Shown: piece by piece, positions 15,001 to 22,201 of the stretch | Layout of the letters: each line of letters opens with the position of its first letter | How positions within the stretch are numbered: the first letter of the stretch is position 1 | Assembly: GCA_026386995.1 (NCBI GenBank) | Contig: JAPLMO010000107.1 | Span: forward strand, 1 to 22,201 | Direction: 5' to 3' | Source: Planctomycetota bacterium | GTDB taxonomy: Bacteria; Planctomycetota; Phycisphaerae; FEN-1346 | Length of the DNA stretch: 22,201 bases | Notes under the pieces: model-generated | Seen by the model: the letters and a program-made list of their open reading frames with translations, nothing else | Databases searched by the model: none | Told to the model about the DNA's origin: nothing | Position numbers and translations under genes: made by a program

Positions 15001-15774
15001 GATATAGACGAACCGCATCGTCATCGCGCCGCCGAGATCGAGGCTGAGTTCCTTACCTGGTGCGGCAGACACCGCGACTGCGGGCGGCGCAGGAACAGTG
15101 GCTGGAATAATCGCGGGAGGCGTTGGCTCGGGCGGCGGCGTCATGGGCTCGGGCGGTAGAGTCGCAACGGATGGGGGTGTCAACAGAACCTGGGCTGGCA
15201 CAGGCGTGGGGTTCGGTGTAGCCGGGGCGGCAGTTGGCGGAACCACAGCCGTTTCCATCGGATGATACGGCCCGTGCAAGACCCACGCCCACACAATCAG
15301 CATGCCGACCGTTGTCAACGCCGCTACGAGAAGTGCCACAGACAACGGCTTGGAAAGCCGCGCACGGATTGGGGCGAATGAGCCGGCTTCGGGCGGTTGC
15401 GTGAGCGGTGCGCTGGAGGCAGGCTGCCGCAAGTCCCCTGAGGAAGGCAGGGGCGCACCGGCCACACCGTGTCGGATTAGCAGCGTGCAATCGTAGTCCA
15501 TGCGCCTCTGCGTATCGGCCAGCACGCTCCTTGCCTGCGCCACCTCGTTCATGAGACGCTGGCAGGCCGCCCTCTTCTCAGGGTCGGGGTGCAGTGCATG
15601 GATATCCAGCAGGTCCAATTGCCGATGAGCGGCAGCCTCTATCTCCTCAATGTCGGCGTGGAACAACGGCAGGCCGAGAAGCGTGTAATGGTCGGGCGGG
15701 CGCGGTCCGGCAGGGATATTCAGCCAGCGCGAGTACAGGTCTTTGGAAGCCGCCGAGGCATTGCCATCTTCCAT
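12073..15774 (-). CDS. Membrane protein: J-like domain plus three FGE-sulfatase-fold domains
   Basis: 1233 residues from ATG 15774, which has a GGGGGGTGA ribosome site; an alternative ATG at 15801 overlaps the upstream stop (TGATG) but has no such site. Order: J-like domain (about 12-96; 'HYTLLGLPLF', an HPD at 62-64, closing 'RSVLADTQRRMDYD'), one membrane helix (145-166), Pro-rich linker (170-240), FGE/SUMF1 domain 1 (241-473), an unassigned beta-rich region (500-630), FGE domain 2 (657-934) and FGE domain 3 (948-1221). Each FGE domain has LPTEAEWEYACRAGT and WGLYDMHGNV(W/A)EW. At the copper-site position domain 1 has one Cys (GGAFHCH), domain 2 only the second (GGSWGSAPKHC) and domain 3 neither, so formylglycine-generating activity is unlikely. 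Predicted topology: J domain inside, FGE domains outside. Confidence 0.85.
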   Translation of the reverse strand: MEDGNASAASKDLYSRWLNIPAGPRPPDHYTLLGLPLFHADIEEIEAAAHRQLDLLDIHALHPDPEKRAACQRLMNEVAQARSVLADTQRRMDYDCTLLIRHGVAGAPLPSSGDLRQPASSAPLTQPPEAGSFAPIRARLSKPLSVALLVAALTTVGMLIVWAWVLHGPYHPMETAVVPPTAAPATPNPTPVPAQVLLTPPSVATLPPEPMTPPPEPTPPAIIPATVPAPPAVAVSAAPGKELSLDLGGAMTMRFVYIPPGTFTMGSPDYDKDRFLDEVPAHFVTLTTGFYMAITAVTQEQYQAVMGRNPSSFKGPKNPVEMVSYADATEFCRKVSEKTGRKARLPTEAEWEYACRAGTATAFSFGGDDSALGDYAWYIGNSGDQTHPVGLKKPNAWGLYDMHGNVWEWCADWYGPYDSGSATNPTGPTSPFYRIQRGGAFHCHPRILRSACRSYNRPDNGHTGSGFRVAVESASTVLVQAPPSTRPASQADSLTRPFAVTAAGNTPFIVGRVRAGEKYRINFNTGPNDTWTIRRPSGLHLDGGPSERGMKVVVGRTSPPQPATVQGAWNQWCANVVMQVVVFIQDTTIHILDDGWMILMINDGNPYDPSGSDNAGTVTGTITKILPEAPAPASPPRKEAPATVPAAVVVSPSAAKGKELSLDIGGGVTLVLTLVPAGKFVMGTPAGEANRDADETQHEVAISKLFYMGVYEVTRGQFAAFVKDTGYQTEAEKEGWAYAWDGKTFIKVNGASWRNPGFAQTDAHPVICVSWNDATEFCQWLSRKTGRVVRLPTEAEWEYACRAGTRTASQWGDNPDAGKGWCNAVDQTAKRQFPAWTGFNWEDGFVFTAPVGQFRPNEWGLYDMHGNVWEWCGDRYADYPGGAVTDPTGPDSGQYRVLRGGSWGSAPKHCRSGVRRGITPDTRRNVLGFRVVVESAPTAVVPVSSAGPNALTNSIGMKFILIRPGEFHMGSSDAEVAQYLREAKEKAAAKETVDPLSWYQERIPTEGPRHRVRITNAFYMGVYHVTQMEYQMVMVNNPSQFCATGPSWAKSRVAGRDTARLPVENVTWRDAQKFCQMLSGLPNERKAGHEYRLPTEAEWEYACRAGTSTAYSFGDDGASLDDYAWTNRNSGRMPHPVGEKKPNPWGLYDMHGNVAEWCMDWYGKGYYTNSPLENPQGPDSGSAHVLRGGSWYMSPNGARSALRNFWNETAGDCGFRVVFAVAGRSPSKATGKR

Positions 15775-15800
15775 GTCACCCCCCGGATTCCCGAACCGCA

Positions 15801-17504
15801 TCAGGCGATGACCAGCCGCGAGAAGAGTTCACGGTTGAACTTTATCATGTCGGGATCGACGCCTTTTCGCCTCTCAATCACCACATCAGCCCACGCCCCG
15901 GAACCCACGTGGACGGCCTGCACGTGCAGGCGGCTGCTGGAATCGTAGGCGAAGGTCACCTCGATAGGGGAACCTTTGGGCAGACCCGGCGGCAACGGCT
16001 CTATGCGGCAGACGCCGATGGGTATGCACTCGGAGAGTCGGTCCGACTCTCCTTCCACCACACCGACTGTAACCCGTCGCTGGTCGGGTGCGCTGGTGCC
16101 GAAGTGCCGGGTGACCGTCGCCGGAAGGCTGGTATTGCGGGGAATGAGATGGTCGATGCCCTTGCGGCCCTTGACATCCTTGATGACGACGCCGAGGCTG
16201 TGGGCGTTTACGTCGGTGACCTCGATACTCTTTAACTGGTTGACACACTTTTCGCCCATGCTGTCCATCCATTGTTTCTTGGCGGCCAGGTCCTCATCGG
16301 CTTCTTTCGGGTTGTAGAGTTGGGCAAGCACATCGCCGCAATCCCGGGCATCCCGCTTCGGCTGGGATGCCCCCTCGTGCGGCAGGGGTTCGGCCGGTTC
16401 CTTGACGACGCTAACGGCGGCGTGAATGGCGGCGCCGTGGGCGACGGCCTCGTCGGGCGACAGGCCGCAAAACGGTTCCTTGCCAGTGACCTGCCGCAGC
16501 ATCTCAGGCACTTGCGGCATACGGATGGAGCCGCCCACGGCCAGTATCTCGTCCACGCTTTCCCAGGTCAGCCCCGCGTCGCGGATAACCCGGCTCAAAC
16601 GGCTTTGCGTCCTGAAGAGAAGATCGGCCGTCATCTTCTCGAATTCCTGGCGCGTGAGATCGCCGGTAAGCGTCTTACCTGCATGCTGAACGGCCCATCG
16701 CACACGGGTTCGCTTGGAAAGGTCCTTCTTGAGGTCTTCCGCGGCAGCCACCAGGGCCTGATGGCTGAGCGGGTCTTGGCGGGGGTCTTTCCCGTACTGA
16801 TCGCGGAATGCCTCGGCGAAATACGCTGCAATCCGCTCGTCCCAGTCACGTCCGCCGAGTTGAACGTCGCCCGCCGTCGCCAGGACCTTCAGGTTGACGC
16901 CCTGAGACCGCAGCAAGGTAACGTCGAAGGTTCCGCCACCCAGGTCGTAAACGAGGCTTACACGCGGCACCTTGGAGGCAGCCAACTCCTGGGCAAAGTC
17001 CTCCGCCTTCCCGCCACCCTCGACGAAATTGCGGATTATGTAAGCCAGTGCTGCGGCCGTAGGCTCATTGATGATATCGAGCACTTTTAGTCCGGCCACT
17101 GCGCCCGCCGCTGCCGTGGCCTGACGCCGGGCCTCATCGAAGTAAGCGGGCACCGTTATCACCGCCCCCGCGATTGGGCCGATCTGCTTTTCGGCATCAC
17201 GCTTCAGTTTCGCCAGAATGAGGGCGCTGATCGCGACCGGCGAGAACTTGTGGCCGTGAAAGGTTCCGGGATAGAACGGCTCGCCCATGTATCGCTTGAT
17301 GCATTCGGCGACGTTCTGCGGTTCGGCAAGCGCAGCGCGTTTGGCTTCGCGCCCCACGACAACGTTAACGTCGGTCTCGAACAACACCACGGAGGGGGTG
17401 ATGAGATCTCCCTCCGCGTTGGGAATTGTCACGGGCAGGCCGTCCGGGCCAATTCTTGCTATCGCCGAGAAAGTGGTGCCCAAATCAATGCCAACAAAAT
17501 TCAT
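15801..17504 (-). CDS. Hsp70/DnaK-like protein lacking the helical lid
   Basis: 567 residues from ATG 17504 (GGGGGA site 7 bases upstream; the frame is open to 17630 but the Hsp70 fold starts here). ATPase landmarks: FVGIDLGTTFSAIA (3-16), VPAYFDEARRQAT (118-130), INEPTAAALAY (145-155), LVYDLGGGTFDVTLL (184-198), and the adenosine motif ILAVGGSIRMPQVPE (320-334). A substrate-binding beta domain follows (about 425-545; 'DVNAHSLGVV', 'LIPRNTSLPA'), but the protein ends about 70 residues short of E. coli DnaK, without a helical lid or EEVD-type tail. The typical 'VTPLSLGIET' is replaced by 'VTDVNAHSLGVV', as in planctomycete Hsp70-like proteins. It is cytoplasmic. Its stop overlaps or abuts the J-FGE gene, implying a joint function, probably with that J-like domain as co-chaperone. 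Confidence 0.93.
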   Translation of the reverse strand: MNFVGIDLGTTFSAIARIGPDGLPVTIPNAEGDLITPSVVLFETDVNVVVGREAKRAALAEPQNVAECIKRYMGEPFYPGTFHGHKFSPVAISALILAKLKRDAEKQIGPIAGAVITVPAYFDEARRQATAAAGAVAGLKVLDIINEPTAAALAYIIRNFVEGGGKAEDFAQELAASKVPRVSLVYDLGGGTFDVTLLRSQGVNLKVLATAGDVQLGGRDWDERIAAYFAEAFRDQYGKDPRQDPLSHQALVAAAEDLKKDLSKRTRVRWAVQHAGKTLTGDLTRQEFEKMTADLLFRTQSRLSRVIRDAGLTWESVDEILAVGGSIRMPQVPEMLRQVTGKEPFCGLSPDEAVAHGAAIHAAVSVVKEPAEPLPHEGASQPKRDARDCGDVLAQLYNPKEADEDLAAKKQWMDSMGEKCVNQLKSIEVTDVNAHSLGVVIKDVKGRKGIDHLIPRNTSLPATVTRHFGTSAPDQRRVTVGVVEGESDRLSECIPIGVCRIEPLPPGLPKGSPIEVTFAYDSSSRLHVQAVHVGSGAWADVVIERRKGVDPDMIKFNRELFSRLVIA

Positions 17505-17532
17505 GTGCGGTCCCCCATTAGAGGTTACGCAA

Positions 17533-17561
17533 ATCATGCCACGATCTTGGGGCTTTTGCAA
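17533..17561 (-). promoter_or_regulatory. Possible promoter of the Hsp70 operon
   Basis: On the minus strand TTGCAA (17561-17556), 17 bp and CATGAT (17538-17533) point at the Hsp70 gene. A 7-bp hairpin (ggggctt / aagcccc, 17549-17566) overlaps it. No CIRCE element (TTAGCACTC-N9-GAGTGCTAA) is present, so HrcA-type control is not supported. Confidence 0.3.
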
Positions 17562-17572
17562 GCCCCCTGTGT

Positions 17573-17716
17573 TGGTCCACCGATTTTCGTGCCCTTCGCC
17601 TGGCGACGTAACCTGTTTATTCACCGTCACCCATGGTAGCCTCCGACGCGCCTGCTCACAACTTCTTTCGGAGGCTGATTTGCCCGAGAACCACGATTGC
17701 CCAAATCTGTTTCTCC
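17573..17716. repeat. 144-bp direct repeat, left copy
   Basis: About 87% identical (18 differences counted by eye in 144) to 19305-19448 in the same orientation. It contains a conserved 9-bp inverted repeat (agcctccga 17638-17646 with tcggaggct 17668-17676) around a 21-base loop. It lies between the divergent Hsp70 and propeller genes. No transposase or known element is recognised; reading frames across it differ between the copies. Confidence 0.85.
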
Positions 17717-17850
17717 ACGATCACTGGAGCCGCCACGTCAAGTCCGCCCTGCTCCACGCCATCTCCCTGGCGAGGCTCACCTGTGTCCACACGTGGGCGT
17801 GGGCCGCCGGAAGCCTTGACACGCTGCCGTTGGTTGCCCGCATCAGGCCA

Positions 17851-17879
17851 TTGCGTTCCGGACCACAGCATTGCATAAT
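17851..17879 (+). promoter_or_regulatory. Promoter of the secreted propeller-like gene
   Basis: TTGCGT (17851-17856), 17 bp and CATAAT (17874-17879), with ATG at 17909 and GAGGAG at 17897-17902. Short leader, good match. Confidence 0.5.
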
Positions 17880-17908
17880 TGGCGGTATCACCTCTTGAGG
17901 AGCCGGTC

Positions 17909-19273
17909 ATGCACTTCGCGCCGCACCCGAGGACTCTGCTGGTCGTCACCATCCTTGTATGGGTTACCGCAAGTGCCACAACTCCCTCCACGGCGGGGGA
18001 ACCGCCGCCGTTTGTCCAAGTGCCGAACCCGGTGGCGGAAGACAACCCGGCGTACCCGGTGAAGGTCCAGCCCGTGCCGGAGGCCGGAAAGGCGTTCCAG
18101 GACGCCTGCTTCGCAACGTCGCTGGTGCGGGCCACCGGCGCCGAAGGCATGCGGAACGAGTACTCCCGCTTCGACCCGTTCAACAAGGATGGGACGATGG
18201 TCATGCTCGTCCAGCCCGCCAGCGGAGACCGCCGCATCTACCGCACGGCCTCCCTGCCGTACGACGCCAAGGAAAACCTGGTCCGGAACCTCGACATCGA
18301 GGAACCCCGCTGGGACCCCGAGGACCCGAACCTCATCTGGGGCACACGAGACTTCCAGATCGTGACGGTGAATGCCAAGACAGGCGACGCCAAGACCGTC
18401 AAGGACTTCGCGAAAGACCCCAAGATCGAGCCCATCCTGAAGGCCGAGCCGGACCTCTACCGCATCACCATGAAGGACGAGGGTGAAACCTCACGCGACA
18501 AGCGGTACTGGGCTCTCTTCATTCAGGGCAAGGATGACGATTACCGATCGCGGTACATCATGACCTGGGACCGCCAAGGCGACCGTATCCTCGGGCTCAT
18601 CAAGTTGGCGAAGGACGAGTCGGATATTGACTGGGTGGGCATGTCGCCCCTGGGCAAGTGGGCGATCATCGGCGCCATGGACTCCAACGGCGGCAAGATC
18701 GTCGGCCTGACGATGGCCAACCGCGAACTGACCGAGTTCCACCGCCTTGACTTCTCCACAGCCCACGCCGACGTGGGTCTCGACGCCGCCGGCAACGAGG
18801 TCGTCGTCATGCAAAACGTGCGGACCGACCACATCGACCTGATCCCCATTGACACGCGCACCAAGCCCATCCTTGAAGCCGGCGGAAGTTACGACGGAAC
18901 GAACCGAACGCCGCTCGTGCGGCTGTTCTACAACTCCGAATCGCCCAAGGGGTTCAACTGCGGCATCCACATTTCATGCAACGCGGCAGGGTACGCCGTC
19001 GTCTCCACCCACGTCGACCCGCAGGCCAAGGAGCAGAACTGGCTGGACCGCAGCATTATACTCGTGCTGCTGGACCCGAAGGCGCCGAAGGCGTGGTACC
19101 TGGCGAAGGTCCACGGCATCTGCGGCGCTTACTGGGAGGAGACCCAAGCCACCATCAGCGCCGACGGTTCGCGCGTGGTCTGGGCCTCGAACTGGGGCCG
19201 GGATGTGGGCAAGGAGAAATCGTTCATCATCCAACTGAATATGCCGAAAGGTTGGCAGGAACGCCTGAAGTAG
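17909..19273 (+). CDS. Secreted beta-propeller-like protein, unknown function
   Basis: 454 residues from ATG 17909, chosen over the upstream in-frame start at 17879 because GAGGAG precedes it. An N-terminal signal peptide (about 1-32, ending TPSTAGEPP) is followed by repeated beta-rich segments resembling TolB/PD40 or WD40-like blades: 'RRIYRTASLPYDA', 'EPRWDPEDPNLIWGTRDFQI', 'DIDWVGMSPLGKWAIIGAMD', 'HADVGLDAAGNEVVVMQNV', 'FNCGIHISCNAAGYAVVSTH' and 'EETQATISADGSRVVWASNW'. Such propellers usually bind partners or glycans; no catalytic motif is seen. The gene is bracketed by the two 144-bp repeats, making it a possible movable cassette. Confidence 0.75.
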   Translation: MHFAPHPRTLLVVTILVWVTASATTPSTAGEPPPFVQVPNPVAEDNPAYPVKVQPVPEAGKAFQDACFATSLVRATGAEGMRNEYSRFDPFNKDGTMVMLVQPASGDRRIYRTASLPYDAKENLVRNLDIEEPRWDPEDPNLIWGTRDFQIVTVNAKTGDAKTVKDFAKDPKIEPILKAEPDLYRITMKDEGETSRDKRYWALFIQGKDDDYRSRYIMTWDRQGDRILGLIKLAKDESDIDWVGMSPLGKWAIIGAMDSNGGKIVGLTMANRELTEFHRLDFSTAHADVGLDAAGNEVVVMQNVRTDHIDLIPIDTRTKPILEAGGSYDGTNRTPLVRLFYNSESPKGFNCGIHISCNAAGYAVVSTHVDPQAKEQNWLDRSIILVLLDPKAPKAWYLAKVHGICGAYWEETQATISADGSRVVWASNWGRDVGKEKSFIIQLNMPKGWQERLK

Positions 19274-19304
19274 CCGCCGCAGGCGGTTTGGGCAGCGGCT
19301 GTGC

Positions 19305-19448
19305 TGGTCCACCGATTTTCGCGCCCATCGCCTAACGTCATAACCTGTTTGTTCACCGTCACTTATGGTAGCCTCCGACACGTCTGGTCACAACTTCTTT
19401 CGGAGGCTGATTTGCCCGAAAACCACGGTTGCCCGAACGTTTTTCTCC
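19305..19448. repeat. 144-bp direct repeat, right copy
   Basis: Second copy of the repeat at 17573-17716, offset 1732 bp, same orientation, with the same 9-bp inverted repeat (19370-19378 with 19400-19408). It begins 32 bases after the propeller gene stop and supplies the last 28 or so codons and the stop of the truncated esterase at 19363-20208. Confidence 0.85.
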
Positions 19449-20208
19449 CGGATCTGTCACGTTCGAGTCGGAACGCAGGCATCTGCCCGTCATCACGTTG
19501 CGACGCGTGGCCTGACAACTCACGCGCCAGCCCAGTCGTCGAGGGCCAGGTCTCCACCACGCTGCCGCCCCAGGAGTTGTCGATCAGACCGATCGGCACG
19601 CCGGTGGACTCGTGGACTATGCGGGCAAAATGGTATCCCACGGCCGGAAACTCGCGGGTGTTGGTCGGATTGCAGACGCGCCAAACGCCCTTGAGTTCGA
19701 CATAGAACGGATTACGCTCTTCGACGGGGAAATTGTCGAGCGGCGTGGGGCTGCTGCGCAGCGGGATCGTCAAGCAACGGATACCCGGGTAGTTTGCCCG
19801 GGGGATGTCGAGATCGGAGTTGATGATCCCTCCGGCGGCCGCCTCCATGTTGCTCTGCCCGCTGCAAAGCCACACGTCGCCGATGACGACATTCTTGAAC
19901 TCCAGGGAGTCCTTCTTGCCGCGGATCTTCAGTTCCTGCGGTTTGGCGTTGACCGGCATGGGGTCGAGGGTCAGCAACCATTTCCCGTCATCGCCTACGG
20001 TGGCTGTCTTGGTTTGTCCGTTGAACTGAACGGTTATCGCATCTCCCCTCTCGCCCCATCCCCATACAGTCAAAGGCTTGTCGCGTTGCACGACCATGCC
20101 ATCGCCGAACACCCGGGGCAGCTCGACCCGCGCCTCGGCCAGCGAAGGCAAATGCACGGCCAGCGCCAGAACAAAAGCGGTCCATCTAGTTAGTTTCATT
20201 ATTTCCAT
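19363..20208 (-). pseudogene. Truncated sialate O-acetylesterase
   Basis: 281 residues from ATG 20208 (AAGGAC site upstream). Signal peptide (about 1-26, SLAEA), a beta-sandwich domain ('LPRVFGDGMVVQRDKPLTVWG'), then the SGNH/SASA hydrolase start with CSGQSNM (nucleophile Ser119) and 'GLIDNSWGGSVVETW' near residue 220. Family members usually have about 480-520 residues with a catalytic His (and Asp) near the C-terminus; this frame loses homology around residue 230-250 and runs into the 144-bp repeat, which provides the stop. The His half of the active site is missing, so activity is unlikely. It would remove O-acetyl groups from sialic acids or related glycans. The LamG gene lies 114 bases upstream on the same strand. 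Confidence 0.8.
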
Positions 20209-20322
20209 TTATACTGTCCTTTTGAAGTTATCGGCTGGAACCGCCTGTGTCATGGTGATTCTCCATTCCTTGGTCGTCCGGCAAAGACGCTGGACTCGGT
20301 CTTATCTGTTGTGCGTCCGATC

Positions 20323-22200
20323 TCACGACCGAGCCCGGTTTTCCGGCGGACGTTTCTTCGTGGTTTCCGGCATCTGGTCGGGTTGCGCAACGTAGTCGGC
20401 CGAGGGGTTTGCTCCACCGATCGTCACATTCACGGGCGATGTGGCATCCAGTTCGACCCAGATGATCATGGTTTTTGTCCCGTCGGTATCCACGATGGTT
20501 CCTTGGCGGACATCCTTCGCTCCGGCTCCCTTGGTTTCCACCCTTGCCGCGCCGTGGTGTCCCCAGTTTCGGACCGTGAAACAGAGGTTTGCGATGGGGT
20601 TTTCCTCCGAGGCATCGATACGCACCGACATGCTCTCCGTCTTAGCAACGAGCGGATAGGCCCGCGTCTCCTTGTGATAACTCGTGGCCACGCACCCGGA
20701 GAGGGCTGTGATCGCCGGAGGGCGGATCCACGACTTGGCCAGCGGCAGCAGGCGGGTAATCGCCTCTTTGGTGAACCCGTACAGGACCATGCTGCCGAAT
20801 TTTGTCGCGGCGTCATTGGCCCCAAGGGCAAAATGCGAGACGCGGTCGGTGGCCACGACAAAGCGTCCATCCGAAGGCACCAAGTGCATCGGCCAGTGGT
20901 TCCACGGACCAGCGAAGGGGTCAGCGGTGTATTTGGAGTGCTCGTTGCCGCCCCAGGGCTTGATGTACCCGCCTTGGAACATGGCGAAGACCTTGTGCTC
21001 CGACTTCGAGTTCAAGACCTCGATGCAGGCGTCCTCCATTGGGTTTCCCGGCACCCGTTTTTCGGGTCCCCAAGTCAACTCGCGGATCTCGCCCTCGAGA
21101 TTCGCCAGCGTCATGGCCTGCAGGTTCATCACGTCCAAGGCCGTCTCCCCCGGGTTGGTAAAGAACTGGATGTCTTGGAAACCCGGCGGACCCCCGCTGC
21201 TGTTCCAGACGACCTGACGGACTCCGGTCCCGTCGGGATAGATTGTGTGGTACTCGTCACTCCAGGCCCCGGGATTCAGGTTTTGGTAGCTGACGTCCAC
21301 GCAGGGATAGCGCCAGTGGATCATCACGCGGGCCGGAGTGTTTTCAATGATCCGGGCGCGGCAGTGCCGGACTTGCTTGTCGGCCATGTGTTCGGAGCAG
21401 CCGTGCGGTCCCCCGGTTTCCGAACTTTGGTCTGCCATCCAGCGGTTGTTGTCGACCACCCAGTTGGCGGCATAGTTGGTGCCCCGCCAGTAGATTACGC
21501 TGCAGGGATTCTTGTCAAACTTGACGACGATCTCCGCACCGGGAATATCGCGCCAGATATGGTCCCACACGTCGCTGAAGGTCAGGGTTTTGTATGTGGC
21601 ACCGAACTTTCTTGCCGCGCCAATCTCTCCCGGCAGGACGCCCTTGGCAAGGTCTGAGGAACGATCCGCCGGGCGAAGGGCGTCATAAGCCTGCTGCACC
21701 TGGTCCGCAGACAGGGCCTGACTGTAAACACTCACTTCATCGAGAAGTCCCTGTATCCCGTAAAGAAACTCGAGGTTTCTCTGTGCACCGCGCACGGAAT
21801 CGGTGCACCTCGCCTGCTCGTTGTTGCGGCCGAGGAGCAGAGGCGTGGGCGGTGTCTTCAGCGCGGCGTTGAAGTCATCCGAGGCAATCTCACGGCCGTC
21901 GATGTAGAGACGAATCTTGCGGTTGTCAATGGTCGCGCACACCTGTGTCCACTGGTACAGCGGCAGCACGGTATTCCCGGCCTTCACGGTATGTCCTGCA
22001 ACTTTGACGAGCGGATGTCCGTATGCATCGAGCCCCAGGTACCAGCCCTCCCTGCCAAACCCTTTGGAATGATGGACCAGCGGCGCGGTGTTATACGGGT
22101 ATGCGTCCAATGCGACCCAGGCCTCCACGGTGACTGCGTCATGGGTTGCGGGTTTGGATTCGATCGAGACCCCGGTGTAGTAGCCGTCCAGCGCGAGGGC
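20323..22200 (-). CDS. LamG-containing secreted protein (N-terminus beyond window)
   Basis: The frame is open to the window edge, so the start and signal peptide lie outside; a GTG at 22128 is not the true start because a LamG strand ('LDGYYTGVSIE...THDAVTVEAWV') continues upstream of it. The LamG/concanavalin A-like domain covers the first 160 or so visible residues ('WTQVCATIDNRKIRLYIDGRE', 'GLLDEVSVYSQALSADQVQQ'). The remaining 450 residues form a large beta-rich domain with 'YHTIYPDGTGVRQVVWNSSG' and 'GPWNHWPMHLVPSDGRFVVA', which I do not assign. LamG domains bind carbohydrates. The C-terminus is polar and disordered (ending PPENRARS). Probably co-transcribed with the downstream esterase remnant. 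Confidence 0.85.
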   Translation of the reverse strand, partial: ALALDGYYTGVSIESKPATHDAVTVEAWVALDAYPYNTAPLVHHSKGFGREGWYLGLDAYGHPLVKVAGHTVKAGNTVLPLYQWTQVCATIDNRKIRLYIDGREIASDDFNAALKTPPTPLLLGRNNEQARCTDSVRGAQRNLEFLYGIQGLLDEVSVYSQALSADQVQQAYDALRPADRSSDLAKGVLPGEIGAARKFGATYKTLTFSDVWDHIWRDIPGAEIVVKFDKNPCSVIYWRGTNYAANWVVDNNRWMADQSSETGGPHGCSEHMADKQVRHCRARIIENTPARVMIHWRYPCVDVSYQNLNPGAWSDEYHTIYPDGTGVRQVVWNSSGGPPGFQDIQFFTNPGETALDVMNLQAMTLANLEGEIRELTWGPEKRVPGNPMEDACIEVLNSKSEHKVFAMFQGGYIKPWGGNEHSKYTADPFAGPWNHWPMHLVPSDGRFVVATDRVSHFALGANDAATKFGSMVLYGFTKEAITRLLPLAKSWIRPPAITALSGCVATSYHKETRAYPLVAKTESMSVRIDASEENPIANLCFTVRNWGHHGAARVETKGAGAKDVRQGTIVDTDGTKTMIIWVELDATSPVNVTIGGANPSADYVAQPDQMPETTKKRPPENRARS

Positions 22201-22201
22201 G

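Noticed and set aside
12073..15774. Active formylglycine-generating enzyme
   Set aside because: No domain keeps both catalytic cysteines, and no sulfatase gene is adjacent.
16272..17090. Plus-strand frame of 272 codons over the Hsp70 gene
   Set aside because: Antisense to a clear Hsp70 with all ATPase motifs.
17504..17640. CIRCE heat-shock operator upstream of the Hsp70 gene
   Set aside because: The TTAGCACTC-N9-GAGTGCTAA pattern is absent; only an unrelated 7-bp hairpin is present.
19305..19448. Integron attC site, because GCCTAAC occurs at 19329-19335 in the right-hand 144-bp repeat
   Set aside because: The left copy lacks the motif (it reads GCCTGGC), no matching GTTRRRY partner was found at the far end, and no integrase is visible.

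Overview
The window looks like a high-GC chromosomal segment of a planctomycete, most likely of the Phycisphaerae or a related lineage, and probably from an environmental genome. This is inferred from gene content. There are Tat-exported Gfo/Idh/MocA oxidoreductases, a DUF1080 (3-keto-glycoside hydrolase-type) protein, an Hsp70 next to a membrane protein with a J-like domain and SUMF1/FGE-type domains, a GQSN-type sialate O-acetylesterase, a LamG protein and several small lipoproteins. No species can be named from the sequence alone.

Layout. Positions 1-4000 (+ strand) carry five lipoproteins: a YcfL-like protein, a Cys-rich one, a CsgG/LpoB-like one, a small helical one and a coiled-coil one. 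Two nested inverted repeats (93-170 and 1199-1295) sit in front of the first and third. Positions 4088-6267 hold a Tat-signal Gfo/Idh/MocA oxidoreductase followed by a secreted DUF1080 protein, a pairing that fits oxidation of glycosides to 3-keto intermediates and their cleavage. An initiator tRNA-fMet with its own promoter and terminator follows (6329-6490). Next come two translationally coupled minus-strand lipoprotein genes (6583-7985, the second with ankyrin repeats), divergent from a second Tat-signal Gfo/Idh/MocA gene (8208-9407).

Positions 9408-12072 are a gene graveyard. They hold pieces of an FAD oxidoreductase, an enolase-superfamily enzyme, a REP-associated (RAYT/IS200-like) transposase with its own promoter and hairpin, a HEAT-repeat protein, and an orphan polymorphic-toxin-like domain. 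From 12073 to 17504 (minus strand) an Hsp70 without the usual C-terminal lid is coupled to a 1233-residue membrane protein: N-terminal J-like domain, one membrane segment, a Pro-rich linker and three FGE-sulfatase-fold domains. None of the three folds keeps both catalytic cysteines. I regard this pair as the most interesting candidate system.

The right end has a secreted propeller-like protein (17909-19273) bracketed by two 144-bp direct repeats about 87% identical. The right-hand copy lies at the truncated 3' end of a sialate O-acetylesterase gene (19363-20208, minus). Upstream of that is a LamG-containing secreted protein that runs off the window edge. Overall the window joins a carbohydrate/glycan-processing gene set typical of planctomycetes to a repeat-rich, rearranged middle section.
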